Below, one piece after another: positions 6,796-9,553 of a DNA stretch of 9,553 nucleotides. Under the pieces are notes generated by a model, which saw only the letters and a program-made list of their open reading frames with translations, was not told the origin of the DNA and searched no databases. The stretch is from Gammaproteobacteria bacterium (GTDB lineage Bacteria; Pseudomonadota; Gammaproteobacteria; Steroidobacterales; GCA-2729495): positions 1-9,553 of the forward strand of contig JAKLLP010000058.1 of assembly GCA_023150055.1 (NCBI GenBank). Reading direction: 5' to 3'. The first letter of the stretch is position 1, and the number at the start of each line of letters is the position of its first letter. The position numbers and the translations under genes are program-made.

Positions 6796-7971
6796 ATGTA
6801 CATCAATTTCTGGTACCCGATGATTCGCAGCGAGGATCTCGGGCCCGACCGTCCCGAGCGGGCTACCTGCCTCGGCGTCGACTTCGTCGTGTTCCGCGAT
6901 GAGGATGGCAGCGCGCGCGTGCTCAGCGATACCTGCGTGCATCGGGGCGGCTCGCTTTCGGGGCCGTGGGAGCTGCGTGGTCGCCCGCGCATCATCGATG
7001 GCTGCGTGGTGTGTCCCTATCACGGCTGGGAGTTCGGCGGTGACGGCGAGTGCCGGAACATCCCCTCGATCGGCTATGGCACCAGGCCTCCGGCCCGCGC
7101 CAAGGTCGATTCCTACCCGACCTTGGAGAAGTACGGCATCGTCTTCGCCTTCCTCGGCGACCTGCCGGAGCAAGAGCGTCCGCCGCTGATCGACGTGAAG
7201 GAATGGGACGATCCTCGATGGCGCGCCAACCCGGTGGTCGTTCTCGACGTGCCGTACTACTACGAGCGCTCCATCGAGAACGGACTCGACCCGGCCCACA
7301 ACGAGTTCGTCCATCCGACCCACGGCCACATGGCCATCAACCGCGCGACCTACCGGGTCAACGACTACGAGGTCGCGGATTTTTCGCAGGGCTGGGGCCT
7401 GTGGTTCCAGCACCGTTTTGCCTCCCCCGGCCTGAAGCACCCGACCTGGAAGGGCACTGACGCCCCGCCCGGCGACGTCTATGCGGGCAGCGGCACGCAT
7501 GGGCCGAACGCGATGTTCACGGAGATCAATCTCGGCCCGAATCTCTGCTTCCGCGGCTACTTCATCGAGCAGCCCGTGAGCGAGAACCGGACGCGCATTT
7601 TTTTCCTCAACCTGCGCAACTTCATGCTGGAGGCCGAGCATGACGGCCCCATCCACGCCCGCAACAAGGCCGTAGCCCGCCAGGACATCGAGATCCTGAC
7701 CGACCTCTATCCGCTGCGCACGCCGGTCTCCAACACGAAGGAAGTGCTCACCCCCTCCGACAAGGCGGTCGTCGCCTACCGCGACTGGCTCGCCCGGTTC
7801 GACGACAGGGGCTGGCGCATCGACTGGAACGAATTCAGGGCCCGCAACGGCACCGGCGAGATCGCTTTCGCGATTCCCTCCCCCGGCCGGCGCAGTTCCG
7901 GCAACTGGGTCCTCGAAACCGTCCCGTTGCTCGGCAACCGCCAGGCCCGCAGCCGGGCCGGCGGGACCTGA
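6796..7971 (+). CDS. Rieske non-heme iron oxygenase, paralogue 1
   Basis: The 391-residue product is a single-chain Rieske oxygenase that should use O2 and electrons from a partner to hydroxylate, demethylate or desaturate an organic substrate. The N-terminal Rieske centre has C47-x-H49 (DTCVHRGG) and C73-x2-H76 (VCPYHGW) to bind the [2Fe-2S] cluster. The catalytic domain has N162-x2-D165-x2-H168-x4-H173, giving the two iron histidines and the bridging Asp165. Asp297 (RQDIEI) is the likely third iron ligand. The layout resembles the mono-oxygenase-type alpha subunits (VanA- and PaO-like relatives) rather than two-subunit ring dioxygenases, since no beta subunit is encoded nearby. It is about 78.5% identical to the next gene. 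No ferredoxin or reductase is adjacent. The substrate is unknown. The protein starts directly at the Rieske fold (MYINFWYPM) with no signal peptide, so it is cytoplasmic. Confidence 0.93.
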   Translation: MYINFWYPMIRSEDLGPDRPERATCLGVDFVVFRDEDGSARVLSDTCVHRGGSLSGPWELRGRPRIIDGCVVCPYHGWEFGGDGECRNIPSIGYGTRPPARAKVDSYPTLEKYGIVFAFLGDLPEQERPPLIDVKEWDDPRWRANPVVVLDVPYYYERSIENGLDPAHNEFVHPTHGHMAINRATYRVNDYEVADFSQGWGLWFQHRFASPGLKHPTWKGTDAPPGDVYAGSGTHGPNAMFTEINLGPNLCFRGYFIEQPVSENRTRIFFLNLRNFMLEAEHDGPIHARNKAVARQDIEILTDLYPLRTPVSNTKEVLTPSDKAVVAYRDWLARFDDRGWRIDWNEFRARNGTGEIAFAIPSPGRRSSGNWVLETVPLLGNRQARSRAGGT

Positions 7972-8144
7972 AGGCGCGTGCAGGCAGTGCAGCAAGACGG
8001 CCGTCGATGACTGTCACGGCGGGACTGCGGCGGCGGTCATCACTCGGGCCGATAGCATTCCCCACGACGGCGGTTCATCGGCACCCGCGACCAAAAGACG
8101 CAGCGTCGGTAAGGGTTTTCCACGAGGTTTCGCCACGATCGAGG

Positions 8145-8158
8145 CTGCTATATAGCAG
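8145..8158. promoter_or_regulatory. Perfect 14-bp palindrome upstream of the second oxygenase (CTGCTATATAGCAG)
   Basis: The sequence equals its own reverse complement. It contains TATATA (8149-8154), which could act as a -10 box; the -35 region (about 8126-8131, GGTTTC) is weak. The palindrome ends 36 nt before the start codon. A regulator bound here would block polymerase, so an operator is plausible. No matching site precedes the first oxygenase, which suggests the two copies are controlled differently. Confidence 0.4.
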
Positions 8159-8179
8159 TCGTTCCCTCAACAAGAAGTC

Positions 8180-8194
8180 AGGCGGGAGGCGCCT
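8180..8194 (+). promoter_or_regulatory. SD of the second oxygenase displayed in a small hairpin loop (AGGCG-GGAGG-CGCCT)
   Basis: GGAGG (8185-8189) is an optimal SD five bases before the ATG at 8195. It is flanked exactly by complementary arms AGGCG (8180-8184) and CGCCT (8190-8194), which would put the SD in a five-base loop with the start codon right after the stem. The SD itself is certain; any effect of the fold is inference. The first oxygenase has the SD but no such arms. Confidence 0.55.
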
Positions 8195-9370
8195 ATGTAT
8201 ATCAATTTCTGGTACCCGATGGTTCGCTCGGAGGATCTCGGGCCCGACAAGCCCGAGAAGGTGAAGTGTCTCGGCCTGAATTTCGTCGTGTTCCGCGACG
8301 TCGATGGAAACGCACGCACCCTGAGCGACACCTGCACGCATCGTGGCGGTTCGCTGTCCGGCCCGTGGGAGCTCGGTGAGCGCCCGCGTATCGTCAACGG
8401 CTGCGTGGTGTGCCCGTACCATGGCTGGGAGTTCGGCGGCGACGGCGAGTGCAAGAACATTCCCTCGATCGGCTACGGCACCAAGACCCCGGCCCGCGCC
8501 AAGGTCGATTCCTATCCGACGGTCGAGAAGTACGGCATCGTCTTCGCTTTCCTCGGCGACCTGCCGGAGAAAGAGCGGCCGCCGGTGATCGAAGTCAAGG
8601 AATGGGACGATCCGAAGTGGCGCGCCAACACCGTGCTGGTGCTCGACGTGCCGTACTACTACGAGCGCTCCATCGAGAACGGCATCGACCCGGCCCACAA
8701 CGAGTTCGTCCACCCGACCCATGGTCACTCGGCGATCAACCGCGAGACCTACAAGGTCCGCGATCACGACGTGATCGATGGCGAGCAGGGCTGGGGCATG
8801 GTGTTCAAGCACCGCTATGCCGCCCCTGGCCTGAAGGGCGAGACCTGGAAAGGCGTGGAGGCCCCCCCGGCCGATATTTTTGCCGGCACCGAGACCTTCG
8901 GCCCCAACGCGATGATCACCGAGATCGAAGTGGCCCCGGGTCTCAAGTTCCGCCAGTACTTCATCGAGCAGCCGGTCGACGACAACCGCACGCGCATCTT
9001 CTTCGTCAACATGCGCAACTTCATGACCGAGCCCAAGAACGACGGCCCGATCCACGCACGCAACAAGGTCATCGCCCAGCAGGACATCGAAATCCTGAGC
9101 GATCTCTACCCGCTGCGCACGCCGATCTCCAACACCAAGGAAGTGTTGATGCCGGCGGACAAGGCAGTCGTCGCCTACCGCGATTGGCTCGCCAAGTTCG
9201 ACGACAAGGGCTGGCGCATCGACTGGAACCAGTTCAAGGCCCGCAACTCGACCGGCGAAATCGCTTTCGCGATTCCCTCGCCGGGTCGCCGGTCCTCCGG
9301 CAACTGGGTCCTCGAGACCGTGCCCCTGCTGAAGAACCGCGAAGCCCGCGCCCACGCGAAGGCTTCCTGA
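8195..9370 (+). CDS. Rieske non-heme iron oxygenase, paralogue 2
   Basis: This 391-residue protein has the same length and plan as its upstream neighbour and aligns to it without a gap (307 identical of 391, counted by hand). All metal ligands are kept at the same positions: Rieske C47/H49 and C73/H76, catalytic H168 and H173 with bridging Asp165, and Asp297 (QQDIEI). It is therefore expected to be an active cytoplasmic oxygenase. Of the 84 differences, 30 fall in residues 184-254, just after the iron histidines; this part of the catalytic domain lines the substrate pocket in characterised relatives, so substrate or product may differ. Many other changes are conservative (Arg to Lys is common here). 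It has its own SD and possibly its own promoter, and ends at a strong terminator. The substrate and the electron partner are unknown. Confidence 0.93.
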   Translation: MYINFWYPMVRSEDLGPDKPEKVKCLGLNFVVFRDVDGNARTLSDTCTHRGGSLSGPWELGERPRIVNGCVVCPYHGWEFGGDGECKNIPSIGYGTKTPARAKVDSYPTVEKYGIVFAFLGDLPEKERPPVIEVKEWDDPKWRANTVLVLDVPYYYERSIENGIDPAHNEFVHPTHGHSAINRETYKVRDHDVIDGEQGWGMVFKHRYAAPGLKGETWKGVEAPPADIFAGTETFGPNAMITEIEVAPGLKFRQYFIEQPVDDNRTRIFFVNMRNFMTEPKNDGPIHARNKVIAQQDIEILSDLYPLRTPISNTKEVLMPADKAVVAYRDWLAKFDDKGWRIDWNQFKARNSTGEIAFAIPSPGRRSSGNWVLETVPLLKNREARAHAKAS

Positions 9371-9406
9371 TCGCTTCTGCAGCGAACCGCGCTCTCGCGC
9401 AACCAG

Positions 9407-9437
9407 ACGGGCGGCCCTCGGGCCGCCCGTTTTTTTT
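9407..9437 (+). terminator. Intrinsic terminator after the second oxygenase
   Basis: A perfect 10-bp stem, ACGGGCGGCC (9407-9416) with its complement at 9421-9430, closes a CTCG loop. A run of eight T's (9430-9437) follows at once. It lies 36 nt past the oxygenase stop and is the clearest transcription end in the window. It probably serves one or both oxygenase genes. Confidence 0.93.
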
Positions 9438-9510
9438 GGGTTCTTCTCCCATCGGCGGGGATGCCAGCTGGTGTGAGACTGACAGCGCTGCTGCGTGGGC
9501 TGGCGGTGGT

Positions 9511-9537
9511 GACCTCCCGCCGCAAGGGCGGTCACTG
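9511..9537. repeat. 27-bp dispersed repeat, right copy
   Basis: This copy is identical to 823-849 and in the same orientation. Here the flanks extend the fold: GTGA (9509-9512) can pair with TCAC (9532-9535), outside the core CCGCC-GCAAG-GGCGG (9517-9531), leaving a small bulge. It lies beyond the terminator, between genes. The 16 bases left before the window edge hold nothing I can identify. Confidence 0.7.
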
Positions 9538-9553
9538 GCGTAGCGGTACTACG

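Larger units (their letters stand above)
7972..8194. other. Intergenic region between the two oxygenases
   Basis: The 223 bp carry no gene and no T-run terminator, so the first oxygenase transcript may read into the second. A perfect 10-bp palindrome, GACGGCCGTC, lies at 7996-8005. Widely spaced arms GATGAC (8006-8011) and GTCATC (8036-8041) follow. Nearer the second gene come a 14-bp palindrome (8145-8158) and a hairpin holding the SD (8180-8194). Apart from the SD surroundings it does not resemble the region before the first oxygenase, so the duplication seems to have covered little more than the gene, or the flanks have diverged. Confidence 0.5.

Noticed and set aside
8075..9535. A 486-codon open frame opposite the second oxygenase, and a similar 412-codon one opposite the first (6757-7995)
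   Set aside because: Both mirror the real genes codon for codon, and their likeness to each other only reflects the paralogy on the plus strand. They lack SDs and known domains.
823..9537. A composite transposon bounded by the 27-bp repeats
   Set aside because: No transposase, target-site duplication or longer terminal inverted repeat is visible. The repeat is short and hairpin-like, and its flanks differ.

Overview
The window is very G+C-rich (roughly two-thirds by eye), tightly coded and bacterial. The c-type cytochrome, the lipoprotein adaptor of a tripartite efflux system, the Shine-Dalgarno (SD) sites and the G+C-rich dispersed hairpin repeats fit a proteobacterium. A gammaproteobacterium is my best guess, but no taxonomic marker is present, so this is inference. 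I see no tRNA, rRNA, CRISPR array, transposase or integrase.

Layout. Left edge, minus strand: the N-terminal part of a membrane-anchored or exported c-type cytochrome (1-395, cut by the window). Then about 516 bp without a credible gene (396-911), rich in hairpins and repeats. Then a complete NAD(P)-dependent aldehyde dehydrogenase on the minus strand (912-2348). It is divergent, across 54 bp, from a TVP38/TMEM64 (DedA-superfamily) membrane protein on the plus strand (2403-3131). After a 172-bp gap with an operator-like dyad comes a three-gene operon with overlapping ends (3304-6476). It encodes an ABC ATPase, a lipoprotein membrane-fusion adaptor and a FtsX/MacB-type permease, together a split MacAB-like exporter. 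A 319-bp repeat-bearing gap leads to two tandem Rieske non-heme iron oxygenases of identical length (6796-7971 and 8195-9370). The second ends at a textbook intrinsic terminator (9407-9437). The right edge carries a second copy of a 27-bp repeat also found at 823-849.

How the genes may fit together. The two oxygenases are about 78.5% identical without gaps (307/391, counted by hand), so they arose by a fairly recent duplication. Both keep every metal ligand and so should both be active. Their differences cluster in residues 184-254 of the catalytic domain, which hints at different substrates. No ferredoxin or reductase partner is encoded here, so electrons must come from elsewhere. The exporter, aldehyde dehydrogenase and cytochrome could belong to a wider oxidative or export function, but only the three exporter genes are clearly one operon. 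The rest of the linkage is speculative.
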